Positions 17,739-27,849 of a stretch of DNA of 64,000 nucleotides are shown in pieces; positions within the stretch are counted from its first letter, which is position 1; each line of letters opens with the position of its first letter. This stretch comes from Rikenellaceae bacterium (GTDB lineage: Bacteria; Bacteroidota; Bacteroidia; Bacteroidales; Rikenellaceae). The translations under genes and the position numbers were made by a program. Under the pieces are notes generated by a model that did not search any database, was not told the origin of the DNA, and was given only the letters and a program-made list of their open reading frames with translations. The stretch covers positions 186,001 to 250,000 of the forward strand of contig SUZK01000003.1 of NCBI GenBank assembly GCA_015059955.1, given 5' to 3'.

Positions 17739-19865
17739 ATGAGAAAACTGTTTATAGCGGCTATGCTTCTCAGCATGGCGACAATGGCCTCGGCGCAGGT
17801 AAGTTACATGGAGATGCAGACGGAGCGTGCCAAGCATAACACCTACCGCCACCCAGCAACACTCACACCAGTAGCTGGCACCGACAAGTATATGGAGATT
17901 GAGGATAATAGTGTAGTACTATACGACTACAACAAGGAGGGTGCTGGCGAGGTTATCTTCAAGACTAAGAAGCCTATTATCTCATACGACAAGTCGCCCG
18001 ACGGCATGCTCGCACTTTATGAGATATTCGACGGCTCATGGCCACGCAAGGAGATATATCGCCACTCGTATACCTCGACATACTACGTGACATGTCCCAA
18101 TGGCTCAACAGCAAGGATTGATGATGTGCGCGACATCACCTTCGCCCCTAACTCTAAGATGGTGGCCATGTCGTATGACAACAACATCTTCGTCTATGAC
18201 CTTGTGACAAACGAGATGTTTAGCATCACGGATGATGGTAGATGGAACGAGATTATCAACGGCACAACAGACTGGGTATACGAGGAGGAGTATGGCTTCA
18301 CCCAGGCATACGCCTTCTCGCCAGATAGCCGCGAGATAGCATACCTCAAGTTCGACGAGAGCCGCGTGCCCGAGTTCGAGATGATGCGTTTCGACAACAA
18401 GCTCTACAACAAGGCATATCGCTTCAAGTACCCAAAGGCCGGCGACACCAACTCGGTTGTCACACTCCACGTCTACAACATCGAGACTAAGGAGACACGT
18501 CAGATTGCTGTTGGCGAGGAGAACGACCAGTATATACCTCGCATCGGCTATACCCCAGCAGGAAATCTCTTCTACTACCGCGTCAACCGTCTTCAGAACC
18601 ACTTTGAGGTTGTCATGGTCGAGGCTGACGGCACACAGCGCGTGATATACGACGAGCAGGACGAGCGCTATGTGGAGCGTCCAAATGCTGAGACCATCAC
18701 CTTTATTGATGGCGACCGCTTTATCGTACGCGAGGAGACCTCGGCAGGCTGGTTCCACCTCTACCTACACTCGGTGACTAAGGGCCGCCTACACGCCATC
18801 ACCGCAGGCAACTGGGAGGTGACCGACATCGTGGGCATATCGCCAAACAAGCGTACCATATATTATATGTCTACCGAACAGTCACCATTGGAGCGCCACC
18901 TATACGCCATCAATGTCGACGGCAAGGGCAAAAAGTGCATCCTGTCGCAGCCTGGCTACTGGCGCGTATACCCATCGGCAAATATGCAGTACTTTGCTGC
19001 TGAGCACTCGGCAACAGACTGCTACCCTACGGCAGGTGTATATAATGCATCGGGTAAGATGGTGCGTACGCTGATGACAGCCCCTGCATCTACCGAGACC
19101 CCTGCGTTCCAGCGCAACTACTACACCTTCACCACCGAGCGTGGCGACGAGTTGCAGTACTTCCTCACCTACCCTGTCGACTACGACCCATCGAAGCAGT
19201 ACCCAGTGCTTATCACCCAGTACTCAGGGCCTGGCTCGCAGCAGATTGAGAATCGCTGGACAACAGACTGGGAGGAGACCTTGGCACGCAACGGCTATAT
19301 CGTGGCATGCTGCGACGCCCGCGGCACAGGCTTCCGTGGCGAGGAGTTCAAGAAGGTGACATACGCCAACCTTGGCCACTGCGAGGTGGAGGACCAGATA
19401 TCGTTTGCTAAGCATCTGGCCAAGCAGGAGTTCGTCGATAGCGAGCGTATAGGCATCTACGGCTGGTCGTTTGGTGGCTTCATGGCACTCAACTGTGCAC
19501 TCAAGGGTGATGGCATCTTCAAGATGGCTATCGCCGTGGCCCCTGTGACCTCATGGCGCTACTACGACTCGATATATACCGAGATATACAACGGCATACC
19601 ACAGGATAACCCTGCGGGATATGACGATAACTCGCCTATCAACTATGCCGACCGCCTGAGCGACAACACACGTCTACTTATCATCCACGGCACGGCCGAC
19701 GATAACGTACACTTCCAGAATAGTATGGAGATGTGCCGTGCGCTGAATGCCGCAGGCAAGCAGTACGACATGATGGTCTACCCCGACCAGAACCACTCTA
19801 TGCGTCCCGACGATATGGTGAACGTTCGCCAGAAGATGGTTGACTACACATTGGAGAACTTGTAG
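17739..19865 (+). CDS. Dipeptidyl-peptidase IV (S9B family), exported
   Basis: The 708-residue enzyme has a signal peptide ending near residue 20 (MASAQ). The N-terminal beta-propeller contains DWVYEEEYGF, the double-Glu motif that binds the substrate N-terminus. The alpha/beta-hydrolase domain contains Ser577 in GWSFGGFM, the acidic residue in HGTADDNVHF (Asp654/655) and His686 in PDQNHSM. The length is that of bacterial DPP-IV. It removes Xaa-Pro dipeptides from peptide N-termini in the periplasm, complementing the M3 peptidases at the window start. It is probably in one transcript with the muramidase and the hypothetical gene upstream. Confidence 0.95.
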   Translation: MRKLFIAAMLLSMATMASAQVSYMEMQTERAKHNTYRHPATLTPVAGTDKYMEIEDNSVVLYDYNKEGAGEVIFKTKKPIISYDKSPDGMLALYEIFDGSWPRKEIYRHSYTSTYYVTCPNGSTARIDDVRDITFAPNSKMVAMSYDNNIFVYDLVTNEMFSITDDGRWNEIINGTTDWVYEEEYGFTQAYAFSPDSREIAYLKFDESRVPEFEMMRFDNKLYNKAYRFKYPKAGDTNSVVTLHVYNIETKETRQIAVGEENDQYIPRIGYTPAGNLFYYRVNRLQNHFEVVMVEADGTQRVIYDEQDERYVERPNAETITFIDGDRFIVREETSAGWFHLYLHSVTKGRLHAITAGNWEVTDIVGISPNKRTIYYMSTEQSPLERHLYAINVDGKGKKCILSQPGYWRVYPSANMQYFAAEHSATDCYPTAGVYNASGKMVRTLMTAPASTETPAFQRNYYTFTTERGDELQYFLTYPVDYDPSKQYPVLITQYSGPGSQQIENRWTTDWEETLARNGYIVACCDARGTGFRGEEFKKVTYANLGHCEVEDQISFAKHLAKQEFVDSERIGIYGWSFGGFMALNCALKGDGIFKMAIAVAPVTSWRYYDSIYTEIYNGIPQDNPAGYDDNSPINYADRLSDNTRLLIIHGTADDNVHFQNSMEMCRALNAAGKQYDMMVYPDQNHSMRPDDMVNVRQKMVDYTLENL

Positions 19866-20044
19866 TCAGAGGGAAGAGTAAAGTTCAAAGAAGAAAGATG
19901 AAAGATGGGCGGGCAAAGCCCGCATGATAGAGAGAATAGAGAGTTTAAGGAAGTTAAGGAGACTAAGGAGCAGACCCCAAACTCCCCATATTCCCCATAT
20001 TCCCTAAACTCATTAACCGCAACCTTAATTAGCCCCGCAACACT
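19866..20044. other. Non-coding spacer with simple repeats
   Basis: No gene is seen. A small hairpin GCGGGC-AAA-GCCCGC occupies 19909-19923. It is followed by a purine-rich tract with repeated AAGGA and then two CCCCATATT repeats near 19985-20000. The remaining part leads into the palindromic element at 20045. There is no convincing terminator for DPP-IV other than these structures. Confidence 0.4.
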
Positions 20045-20172
20045 AATTTGTTGTTAGAAGGGGTTAGATGTGGCCTCGACATGAAATTGGGCTGGATAGG
20101 ACATACTATGCTGTATTTCCTATTCAGCCCAATGATTGAGAGGTCGCAGATGACCCCTTATCACAACAAATT
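20045..20172. repeat. Palindromic repeat element, copy A
   Basis: This 128-bp element has terminal inverted repeats (AATTTGTTGTTAGAAGGGGT against its complement at the right end, 17 of 20 matching). A central stem is formed by ATTGGGCTGGATAGGA and TCCTATTCAGCCCAAT around a short loop. Other copies lie at 37.6-37.9 and 57.4-57.8 kb. The right end overlaps the stop codon of the minus-strand LptD-like gene. Confidence 0.85.
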
Positions 20173-22949
20173 TAATACATGTAGTCGTACTGAGTATAAC
20201 TCTTATCAAACTTCAGGTCGGCAAGCGACGCCGCCTTAACACCGATGTTAAATGCCCAACTTCGGTGGTTACCGAATGGAATCCATGTAAAAGACATCTG
20301 CCAACAGTGGAGGTCACGCGTGATGGAGATGGAGGTCATCGACATCTTACGCGTCATAAAGTCGAAGCCGGAGGTTGCCGTAATCATCAACTTAGGCGTC
20401 AGCTTGACACTCGCATTTACATTTATGGTCTGCGATATATTCTTTCGATAACCTGTCGTACCGTTGTTTACATATTGGGCGCTATAGTTGAAACTATAAT
20501 TAAAGCCAAAGTTCCACGGTATGGAGAAGTCATAGTATTGGCCCGCCATCCATTGTCGTCGCATTGCCGGGTTAAGCTCCCCATAGGGGTCGGACCACGA
20601 GTTAAAGTACTCGGGCGGCAGCGAGTTAATATCGTTGGCGGCAGGTTGGTTACCCTCGCGCGAACGGAAGGTATAACCGAAGCTCCAGCCTATGTTCTGC
20701 ACACGGCCTGGGAGTCCTCGGCGCCACATCAGCTTATTGTAGCGAACGCCCTGTGGTGACACCTCGTAGGGGTCGAGTGTCATCGAGATATTGAGTGCCA
20801 CACCCTGGTAGATGGTGGTACGCAGAGATATAGGCAGTGTCGACAGGCGCATAGAGTCCGCGAGGAAGTTATACGAGCCGTTAATCGATATCTGGTCGAT
20901 AATCTTTATCTTCTTGACGGTATCCTTAGTACGTATCTTCGCCTCAAGACTCTGCGACAGACCAAAGGTTAAGGCGAGCTGCTGACCACTGCCAGGAACG
21001 CCATAGGCGTTGTCGGTGAATGGCGAGTATACCTTGAAGCGACCTGTGGTATCGGTCTGCACGGTCTCATAGAAGCCATACTTCTGGCGGCTGAAGTCGG
21101 GAGCATACGAGAAGCCGATATTAGGGGTCATCGTATGGCGCACAGCCTGCAACTTACGCTCCTTCTTTTTAGCCACGTAGGTACCATATATCGTTGTATT
21201 TGCCGACACCGAGGCGTTATAGTTGTATATACGCCAGAAGCCATACTCTGGGTCGAGGGTCTCCACCGTGCGAGTCTCGTTGTTCCACTGCTGGCGAACC
21301 TTCTTAAAGTACCAGCGCTCGGTATAGTTGAACGAGGGGCTGATGTTAATGTAATTGAAGAGCGATAGCGACGTCGACACAGGGATGGTATGCTGAATAC
21401 CATTCTTCATCTTGTTTAACGTCTCCTTAGTAAATATCTCGTTCTCCTTGGTATTTACTGTATTGGTGAGCTTCATCGAGTAGCTCATCTTAATCTTCTC
21501 GTACCAGCGTGTCTTACCCACAGCCTCCTTGCGCTTGAAGGGGTTGAAGCTCGCCACGTTGAAGGTGATGGTAGGCAGCGTTACCGAGATGGTCTTATCG
21601 CGTGAGTTCTGCGATACGGCCATATTGAAAGCGAGTGAGAATGGTGTGCCCTCCCAGTTCTTCGAGTACGATATTGATGAGTTGGTCTGCGTAGCAAGGA
21701 TGTCGTTCACGGTTGTTGCCGAGTAGCGGCTATAACCACTTGACGTGAGGTTCACCGATGCCGAGAATGTAGACCCTGGGTTGGCCTTAGCATCCTGCGA
21801 GTGTGTCCACTGAATTTTGTAGTTGTTCTGTTGCACGAAGTCTGGCTCACCCTTCTCACCTGAGCGTATCGCCGAGAACTGAAGATCGAAGTTACCACGG
21901 AACTTGTAGCGCTTGACATACTGTGAGCGTGCCGACACCTCCCATGAGCCGAGGGTGTAGATACCACCACGCAGAGCAAGGTCCATATGTTCACCAAAGG
22001 TGAAGTAGTAGCCGAGGTCGCGGATAAAGAAACCCTTGGCATCCTCACCATAGGTAGGCATCAGAAGACCCGACTTAGGACCAGTGCTAATCGGGAAGAA
22101 GAACTCTGGAATACCGATATATGTTGGCACATCCTCGATAACAAGGTATGAATAACCAGCGATAATCTTCTTGCCAGGGATGACCTTTGCCTTGGTCATA
22201 GCCAAGTAGAAATGAGGGTGGTCTATCTCGTCACACGTGGTGTACATACCATCGCCGATATGGATAGACTCATCGGGCTGCATCTTCACGCTACCACCCA
22301 CAAGCCAGCCATCGCCCTCCTGTGTTGCAATACCCTTAATCTTAGCCTTGCGCGAGTCGAGATTGTAGGTGATGGTATCCATAGAGTATGGAGAGCCACC
22401 ATCGGCGAACTCGGGGTGTGTCTTGGTCGGCTCACCCGTCTCTGTCGAGTCGGCATAGCCATGTGCAAAGATATCCTTGGTCTCCATATTTACGCGCATG
22501 AAGTCAGCCTTGAGGTTCATACCCTGATAGGTGACATCACCACCACGGTAGCTATATATCTTCTTATTTCGCGCATCGAAGACAACCGAGTCGGTAGCCT
22601 TACCCTCGATAATATCATCGAACATTGCACCCTTCTTGCGACGTGCCGTGTCGGCAGATGTGGCCGCTGCGGGCTCAAGGCGTGGAGCTACGCTGTCGCT
22701 CTTAGATTGTAGGCGCGACTCAGCGAGAGGGGCACCTGTGTTGATATCGGGATTTGTTGAGACGGCGAGACGTTGATTGGTCATTCTGTCGCTAAAACTA
22801 TCTCTATTCACGCTCTGCACCTCGACGCTATCTCTTGCGAGAATACGTCCTATGGTGGTTGCACCCGCCTTTGTCATACACAAAATGATGCAGACAAAGA
22901 TGGATGTCAACAGTAGTGACGAAAGATATTTTAGCAAAATATGTCTCAA
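20172..22949 (-). CDS. LptD/OstA-like outer-membrane LPS-assembly protein
   Basis: The 925-residue protein has an N-terminal hydrophobic signal. A beta-jellyroll (OstA-like) region follows, about residues 105-280 (NKKIYSYRGGDVTYQGMNLKAD; KIKGIATQEGDGWLVGG). A long C-terminal beta-barrel with alternating aromatic strands ends at YTQYDYMY. This is the layout of Bacteroidota LptD-like proteins, which insert lipopolysaccharide into the outer leaflet. The frame with the signal peptide begins with TTG at 22949. The first ATG (22877) would remove the signal, so I prefer the TTG start. The stop codon abuts palindromic element A. Identification as the cell's functional LptD is likely but not certain. 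Confidence 0.85.
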   Translation of the reverse strand: MRHILLKYLSSLLLTSIFVCIILCMTKAGATTIGRILARDSVEVQSVNRDSFSDRMTNQRLAVSTNPDINTGAPLAESRLQSKSDSVAPRLEPAAATSADTARRKKGAMFDDIIEGKATDSVVFDARNKKIYSYRGGDVTYQGMNLKADFMRVNMETKDIFAHGYADSTETGEPTKTHPEFADGGSPYSMDTITYNLDSRKAKIKGIATQEGDGWLVGGSVKMQPDESIHIGDGMYTTCDEIDHPHFYLAMTKAKVIPGKKIIAGYSYLVIEDVPTYIGIPEFFFPISTGPKSGLLMPTYGEDAKGFFIRDLGYYFTFGEHMDLALRGGIYTLGSWEVSARSQYVKRYKFRGNFDLQFSAIRSGEKGEPDFVQQNNYKIQWTHSQDAKANPGSTFSASVNLTSSGYSRYSATTVNDILATQTNSSISYSKNWEGTPFSLAFNMAVSQNSRDKTISVTLPTITFNVASFNPFKRKEAVGKTRWYEKIKMSYSMKLTNTVNTKENEIFTKETLNKMKNGIQHTIPVSTSLSLFNYINISPSFNYTERWYFKKVRQQWNNETRTVETLDPEYGFWRIYNYNASVSANTTIYGTYVAKKKERKLQAVRHTMTPNIGFSYAPDFSRQKYGFYETVQTDTTGRFKVYSPFTDNAYGVPGSGQQLALTFGLSQSLEAKIRTKDTVKKIKIIDQISINGSYNFLADSMRLSTLPISLRTTIYQGVALNISMTLDPYEVSPQGVRYNKLMWRRGLPGRVQNIGWSFGYTFRSREGNQPAANDINSLPPEYFNSWSDPYGELNPAMRRQWMAGQYYDFSIPWNFGFNYSFNYSAQYVNNGTTGYRKNISQTINVNASVKLTPKLMITATSGFDFMTRKMSMTSISITRDLHCWQMSFTWIPFGNHRSWAFNIGVKAASLADLKFDKSYTQYDYMY

Positions 22950-22966
22950 AATTCAATAATTTTTTG

Positions 22967-22990
22967 TACCTTTGCCGACGCGTCGGCAAA
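22967..22990 (+). promoter_or_regulatory. Promoter -7 box overlapping a perfect 20-bp palindrome
   Basis: TACCTTTG (22967-22974) is a -7 box reading toward the amidase gene. Its last bases form one end of the perfect palindrome TTTGCCGACGCGTCGGCAAA (22971-22990), which would sit across the start site. It may be an operator or a 5' RNA hairpin. The leader to the ATG at 23110 is about 125 bases long and has no gene. Confidence 0.5.
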
Positions 22991-23109
22991 ACACCTCGCA
23001 GGAGTAGCATACATCGCTCGAATGTTGCAACCCTTTCGTGTGTGCGCAGGCGATTACAAGTGGCAAATATAGTAATAATTTAGCAAAAAACTAACATTCG
23101 CAACGAAAT

Positions 23110-24240
23110 ATGAAAAAACTTGCTCTATGTCTTATGCTTGTTGTATCACTCCTATGGAGTGCCAACGCAGAGGCAGCAACATATATTGCATCACCAAAAA
23201 AACGTGTCGTGGTTCTCGACCCAGGACATGGTGGTCCTCATCGCGTGGGTGCCAGCCGAAAGGGTTACTACGAGAAGGATATCAACCTTAGCGTGAGCCT
23301 AATGGTCAAGAAGATGCTTGCCGAGAAGGCATCGCACATCACCGTCTATATGACTCGCAGTACGGATGTGGAGCTTGCCGAGGATCGCAACGCCGACAAC
23401 CGCAAACGCCCTAAGTTTGCAAACGATAAGAAGGCAGACCTATTCATTTCGATACATGCTAATGATGTAGATACGCCCACGGATGCGAACAAGGGTTTTG
23501 AGGCGATAGTCCTCAACCTCGACGAGAAGACACAGAAGCACACCAAGAAGATGTCGCCATCGCTGAATGCACACAAGGACTATGTGCTATTTGAGGATTT
23601 TAAGAAGGATGCGGCACAGTACTTAGACGCCATATCGCGCCTCATGAGCAACGACCCTATGAACCGCATGTTCGGCAAGAGCGTTGGTGAGCAGATTACA
23701 AAGCGTGGCTACCGCTTCAATGGCGTGCTTGACGCCACACAGGTATACACCGTACTCTACCCATTGGAGTGTCCGGGAATCATCTTGGAGATGGGTTATA
23801 TGTGCAACGCTGGCGACCTCGCCTATCTCACATCGGAGAAGGGTCAGAAGGATATGGCCGATGCCATCAGCGATGCCATCGTAGACTACTTCGAGAATAT
23901 CGAGCGCATGGAGGAGTATGCACAGAACGACACTGGCTCCGAGGATAGCTTCTCAAATGATAATTACCTCAAATACTACGTATACGACTCATCGGGTGAG
24001 GGTTACACCATCCAGCTTATGTCGTCGTCCACCGAACTCGACATATACAGCGCCTCGTTCAAGGAGTTCAAGGGTATCGCGATGTTGGTGATGGGCACTG
24101 GCACGTTCAAGTACAAGTACTGCTACGGCTGCTACCCCACTGCTGCGGCTGCACAGAGCGAGTTGGCATGGGCGCGTAAGTCGTTCAAAGATGCGATAGT
24201 AACACGCTACAAAGCGGGTAAGATAGTAAGCACAAAGTAG
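23110..24240 (+). CDS. N-acetylmuramoyl-L-alanine amidase (Amidase_3), exported
   Basis: The 376-residue protein has a signal peptide (cleavage near ANAEA, residue 22) and an Amidase_3 domain. The zinc ligands are His40 (DPGHGG), Glu55 (YYEKD) and His117 (SIHAND), with the catalytic Glu227 in ILEMGYMCN. A C-terminal region of about 90 residues (YTIQLMSSSTELD onward) resembles a SPOR-like peptidoglycan-binding fold. The enzyme removes stem peptides from glycan strands in the periplasm, typically in daughter-cell separation. It is preceded by a promoter with a long leader and followed 48 bases later by an MlaD-like gene. Confidence 0.93.
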   Translation: MKKLALCLMLVVSLLWSANAEAATYIASPKKRVVVLDPGHGGPHRVGASRKGYYEKDINLSVSLMVKKMLAEKASHITVYMTRSTDVELAEDRNADNRKRPKFANDKKADLFISIHANDVDTPTDANKGFEAIVLNLDEKTQKHTKKMSPSLNAHKDYVLFEDFKKDAAQYLDAISRLMSNDPMNRMFGKSVGEQITKRGYRFNGVLDATQVYTVLYPLECPGIILEMGYMCNAGDLAYLTSEKGQKDMADAISDAIVDYFENIERMEEYAQNDTGSEDSFSNDNYLKYYVYDSSGEGYTIQLMSSSTELDIYSASFKEFKGIAMLVMGTGTFKYKYCYGCYPTAAAAQSELAWARKSFKDAIVTRYKAGKIVSTK

Positions 24241-24288
24241 GATAAACGCACGTAACTTATATAGGAAATAAACAAAAAAACTACGGAT

Positions 24289-25293
24289 ATGAAAATTAGA
24301 AGAGAGTTTAAAATTGGCGTATTTGCCGTTATTGTAATCCTCGTATCATGGTGGGGCATTACATGGTTAGGTGCTCAGGATTTGTTCAAGTCTTATAACA
24401 CCTATTATGTCTATTACGACGAGGTATCTAAGGACCTCAAGGTGTCATCGCGCGTATATATCCGCGGTGTGGATGTTGGTAGCGTTCGCGATATCTCGCT
24501 CGAGGGCGACAAAGTTAAGGTCGAGATTGCTGTTGACAACAACTATGCAGAGATGATTCCCGACAATAGCGTAGCTCTTATCACCGAGGGCTTGATGGGT
24601 GGCGCTCAGGTTATCCTCGAGCAGGGCGACTCTAAGACGTTGGCCAAGAATGGCTCGACACTCGACGGACGTCTCGACGAGGGTCTTATGGACATGCTTG
24701 CCGACAAGGGTACAGAGCTTATCGACAACCTTAACACGACAATGGGCAAGCTCGATGAGACCGTGGAGGGTGTAAATGCCATCCTCAACGACAACCGCGA
24801 GAATATCGGTAGCATCGTTGCCAACCTCGAGACTATGAGCACTGAGCTTACAGCTCTTGTATCGGAGACACGTGGCGACATCGACAATGTGATGGGCGAT
24901 GTAACGACATTCACCGCTATGCTCAAGGAGAACTCTGCTAACATCGAGTCATTACTCGAGAACCTCAGCACATTCTCTGGCGACTTGGCCGACAGCACAA
25001 TTATTGAGGATCTAACAGCTACTGTTGAGAACATCAACGGCATTATCTCAACCATCGAGAATGGCGAGGGTTCAGTAGGCAAGCTCCTCAAGGATGAGTC
25101 TGTACACCAGTCGCTTAACGACACTATCGACAGCGTTAACGCCTTGGTTACCGACCTCAAGGAGCATCCAATGCGCTACGTACACTTCTCACTCTTCGGC
25201 AAGTCGGAGGAGGAGATAGCCGCCAAGGAGGCGAAGAAGGCTGCTAAGGCTGCAAAGCGTGCCGAGAAGGCTGCTGCCAATAGCGCCGAGTAG
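24289..25293 (+). CDS. MlaD/MCE family lipid-transport protein
   Basis: The 334-residue protein has one N-terminal membrane helix (residues about 9-30). An MCE domain follows (residues about 38-115: YYVYYDEVSKDLKVSSRVY, RGVDVGSV, GLMGGAQVILEQG). A long helical stretch (about 120-300) contains repeated Asn/Glu/Ile heptad-like patterns, and the tail is Ala/Lys-rich. MCE proteins bind phospholipids between the membranes, usually with an ABC transporter; no mlaE/mlaF is adjacent here. It lies between the amidase and mutS2 with gaps of 48 and 38 bases. Confidence 0.9.
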   Translation: MKIRREFKIGVFAVIVILVSWWGITWLGAQDLFKSYNTYYVYYDEVSKDLKVSSRVYIRGVDVGSVRDISLEGDKVKVEIAVDNNYAEMIPDNSVALITEGLMGGAQVILEQGDSKTLAKNGSTLDGRLDEGLMDMLADKGTELIDNLNTTMGKLDETVEGVNAILNDNRENIGSIVANLETMSTELTALVSETRGDIDNVMGDVTTFTAMLKENSANIESLLENLSTFSGDLADSTIIEDLTATVENINGIISTIENGEGSVGKLLKDESVHQSLNDTIDSVNALVTDLKEHPMRYVHFSLFGKSEEEIAAKEAKKAAKAAKRAEKAAANSAE

Positions 25294-25331
25294 TGATAAT
25301 TAGACGACAACACGTTATAATTAGGTTGTAG

Positions 25332-27824
25332 ATGATCTATCCGTCGAACTTCGAACATAAGATTGGTTTCGACCGTATACGCGAGCAGGTGGCTGACACC
25401 TGCTCAATGCTATCGTCGCGTGAGTTAATCCTCGCTCAAGAGTTCACCGCTTCACGCCGTGATGTGGAGCAGCGATTAGCCCTCGCCGACGAGATGCGCA
25501 TACTCCTTTCTATGGAGTCGGGCGGAGAGATTGGCGAGCAGGAGGAGCTACGACATATCGTCGAGAAGATTGCCGTCGAGGGCTCATACCTGAGCGTCGA
25601 GGAGTGCGCCACGCTGATGCGCTCACTACGCTCGGCAGCAGGCATCGTGCGCTTCATTCTATCGCGTCGCGAGGGTACATACCCCAACCTATATAGACTA
25701 TCGCAGCGCGTAGAACTCTTCCCTGCACTCCTCGCCGCCATCGAGCGTGTCATCGACGACAAGGGCGAGGTACGCTCGTCGGCATCACCCGAATTGGACT
25801 CCATACGTCGTAGCATACGCGAGCATGAGGGGCAGGTGACAAAGCGTCTACAACAGGTTCTTCAACGCGCCAAGTCATCGGGCATTGTCGATGCCGATGC
25901 GATGATATCCATCCGCGATGGCCACGCAGTAATCCCCGTTGCTGCGGCCAACAAACGTAAGATTGCTGGCTTCATACACGACGAGTCGGCCACAGGACGA
26001 ACCTTCTACATTGAGCCTGTGGAGGTCGTCGAGCTAAACAACGCGCTTCGCGAGTTGGAGTATGCCGAGAGACGCGAAGTGGTGCGAATCCTTACGGAGC
26101 TTACAGCACTACTACGCCTCGACAGCGAGGGCATCGCACACATAGATAGCTACCTTACGCAGATAGATGCACTGCGTGCCAAGGCACGATGGGCAATAGC
26201 CAATGGCGCCACGAAGCCCATCATATCCACTGAGGGGAGGTTGCTTCTTCGCAAGGCTCGCCACCCGCTCTTGGAGCAGAACCTGCGACAGCAAAATAAG
26301 CCTATCGTACCGCTCGACATGGAGCTATGCGACGAGCAACGCATACTCGTCATCTCGGGTCCTAATGCTGGTGGTAAGTCTGTATGTTTGAAGACTACTG
26401 GATTATTGCAGTATATGGTGCAGTGTGGCTTCCTCGTTCCCGTACTCGAGAACTCGGAGTTCCCGCTATTTCAATCCATATTGATAGACATTGGCGATCA
26501 GCAATCTATCGACAACGACCTATCGACCTACTCGTCACACCTTATGAATATGAAGGCTATGGTGCACGAGGCGTCGGAGCGCTCGTTGATACTCATCGAC
26601 GAGTTCGGCTCGGGTACGGAGCCTACCATTGGTGGAGCTATCGCCGAGGCAATCCTTGAGCGCTTAGTTGAGCGTCGCGCCTATGGTGTTATCACCACGC
26701 ACTACGCCAACATCAAGTACTTCGCCTCGCGCCACGATGGTGTTGCCAACGGAGCTATGGCATTCGATGTAAAGAACATACAGCCACTCTTCAGCCTTGA
26801 GATGGGCAAGCCGGGCAGCTCGTTTGCAATAGAGATAGCACGCAAGACAGGCCTTCCGGAAGATATCGTGCGCAGCGCGATGGACAAGGCTGGCGAGGAC
26901 CACATAAACCTCGAAAAGCAACTACGCGAGATTGCGCGCGACAAGCGATACTGGGCCGAGAAGCGCGACCGCATACGCCTCACCGACCGCAAGGTGGAGC
27001 AGCTCGAGCAACGCTATACGGACCATCTACAAAGCATCAAGCAGGAGCGTCGCGAGATATTGGATAAGGCACGTCGCGAGGCCGAGGAGATGATAGCCTC
27101 GGCAAACCGCACCATCGAGAATACCATTCGTACCATCCGCGAGTCACAGGCCGAGAAGGAGCTAACACGCCTCGCGCGCAAGGAGTTAGAGACCTTTGCC
27201 GAGGGCGTGGGTGAGAATAATAATAGTAGCGCTGACGACCGCATAGAGCGCGAGATGCAGCGCTTAGCACGCCGCCGCGAGCGTCGTGAGCAGCGTGCCG
27301 AGGAGCGCAACAACCCATCGCAGCCAACACGCACAGAGCCTACACCTACGGTCATAAAGATTGAGGAGGGCACGAAGGTGAAGCTCGAGGGTCAGGAGAT
27401 ACCGGGCATCGTCAAGTTCATCAAGGGCAAGAAGGCGCAGGTTGCCTTTGGCGAGATGCTTGTCATGGTTGACATGGCGCGCCTTAAAGCGGTGTCGTCA
27501 TCGGAGTACCGTCAGGCAACGCGCCCAACGACAGCACGTACCATAGTGTCGGTAGACATCCGCGAGCGCAAGCTCAACTTCCGCGACCATATAGATGTGC
27601 GTGGCATGCGCGCATCGGAGGCGTTGGAGGCTGTCGAGGACCTTGTTGATGATGCATTGATGGTTGGCGTCTCGGGCGTTACCATCCTCCATGGCAAGGG
27701 CACAGGAGCACTCAAGGAGGAGATACGTCGCTATCTGCGCTCGGTAAACGATGTGGCAACCATTGCCGACGACCACGCCGACCGCGGTGGCGCAGGCATC
27801 ACGGTTGTCACCTTCAAACAGTAA
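25332..27824 (+). CDS. mutS2: Endonuclease MutS2
   Basis: The 830-residue protein contains the MutS core and ATPase with Walker A GPNAGGKS (residues 343-350) and the Walker B-like SLILIDEFGSGTEP. A long coiled-coil arm rich in Arg/Glu covers about residues 515-660. A C-terminal Smr nuclease domain lies at about 755-830 (IDVRGMRASEALEAVE, LHGKGTGALK). It lacks the N-terminal mismatch-binding domain of MutS1, as expected. MutS2 acts on branched DNA and, in some bacteria, on stalled ribosomes. It is placed in a tight run of housekeeping genes. Confidence 0.95.
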   Translation: MIYPSNFEHKIGFDRIREQVADTCSMLSSRELILAQEFTASRRDVEQRLALADEMRILLSMESGGEIGEQEELRHIVEKIAVEGSYLSVEECATLMRSLRSAAGIVRFILSRREGTYPNLYRLSQRVELFPALLAAIERVIDDKGEVRSSASPELDSIRRSIREHEGQVTKRLQQVLQRAKSSGIVDADAMISIRDGHAVIPVAAANKRKIAGFIHDESATGRTFYIEPVEVVELNNALRELEYAERREVVRILTELTALLRLDSEGIAHIDSYLTQIDALRAKARWAIANGATKPIISTEGRLLLRKARHPLLEQNLRQQNKPIVPLDMELCDEQRILVISGPNAGGKSVCLKTTGLLQYMVQCGFLVPVLENSEFPLFQSILIDIGDQQSIDNDLSTYSSHLMNMKAMVHEASERSLILIDEFGSGTEPTIGGAIAEAILERLVERRAYGVITTHYANIKYFASRHDGVANGAMAFDVKNIQPLFSLEMGKPGSSFAIEIARKTGLPEDIVRSAMDKAGEDHINLEKQLREIARDKRYWAEKRDRIRLTDRKVEQLEQRYTDHLQSIKQERREILDKARREAEEMIASANRTIENTIRTIRESQAEKELTRLARKELETFAEGVGENNNSSADDRIEREMQRLARRRERREQRAEERNNPSQPTRTEPTPTVIKIEEGTKVKLEGQEIPGIVKFIKGKKAQVAFGEMLVMVDMARLKAVSSSEYRQATRPTTARTIVSVDIRERKLNFRDHIDVRGMRASEALEAVEDLVDDALMVGVSGVTILHGKGTGALKEEIRRYLRSVNDVATIADDHADRGGAGITVVTFKQ

Positions 27825-27849
27825 AGAGTAGAAATAATATATAAGGAGT

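Noticed and set aside
20200..22720. Plus-strand frames across the LptD-like gene
   Set aside because: They overlap a recognisable outer-membrane protein and have no motifs of their own.
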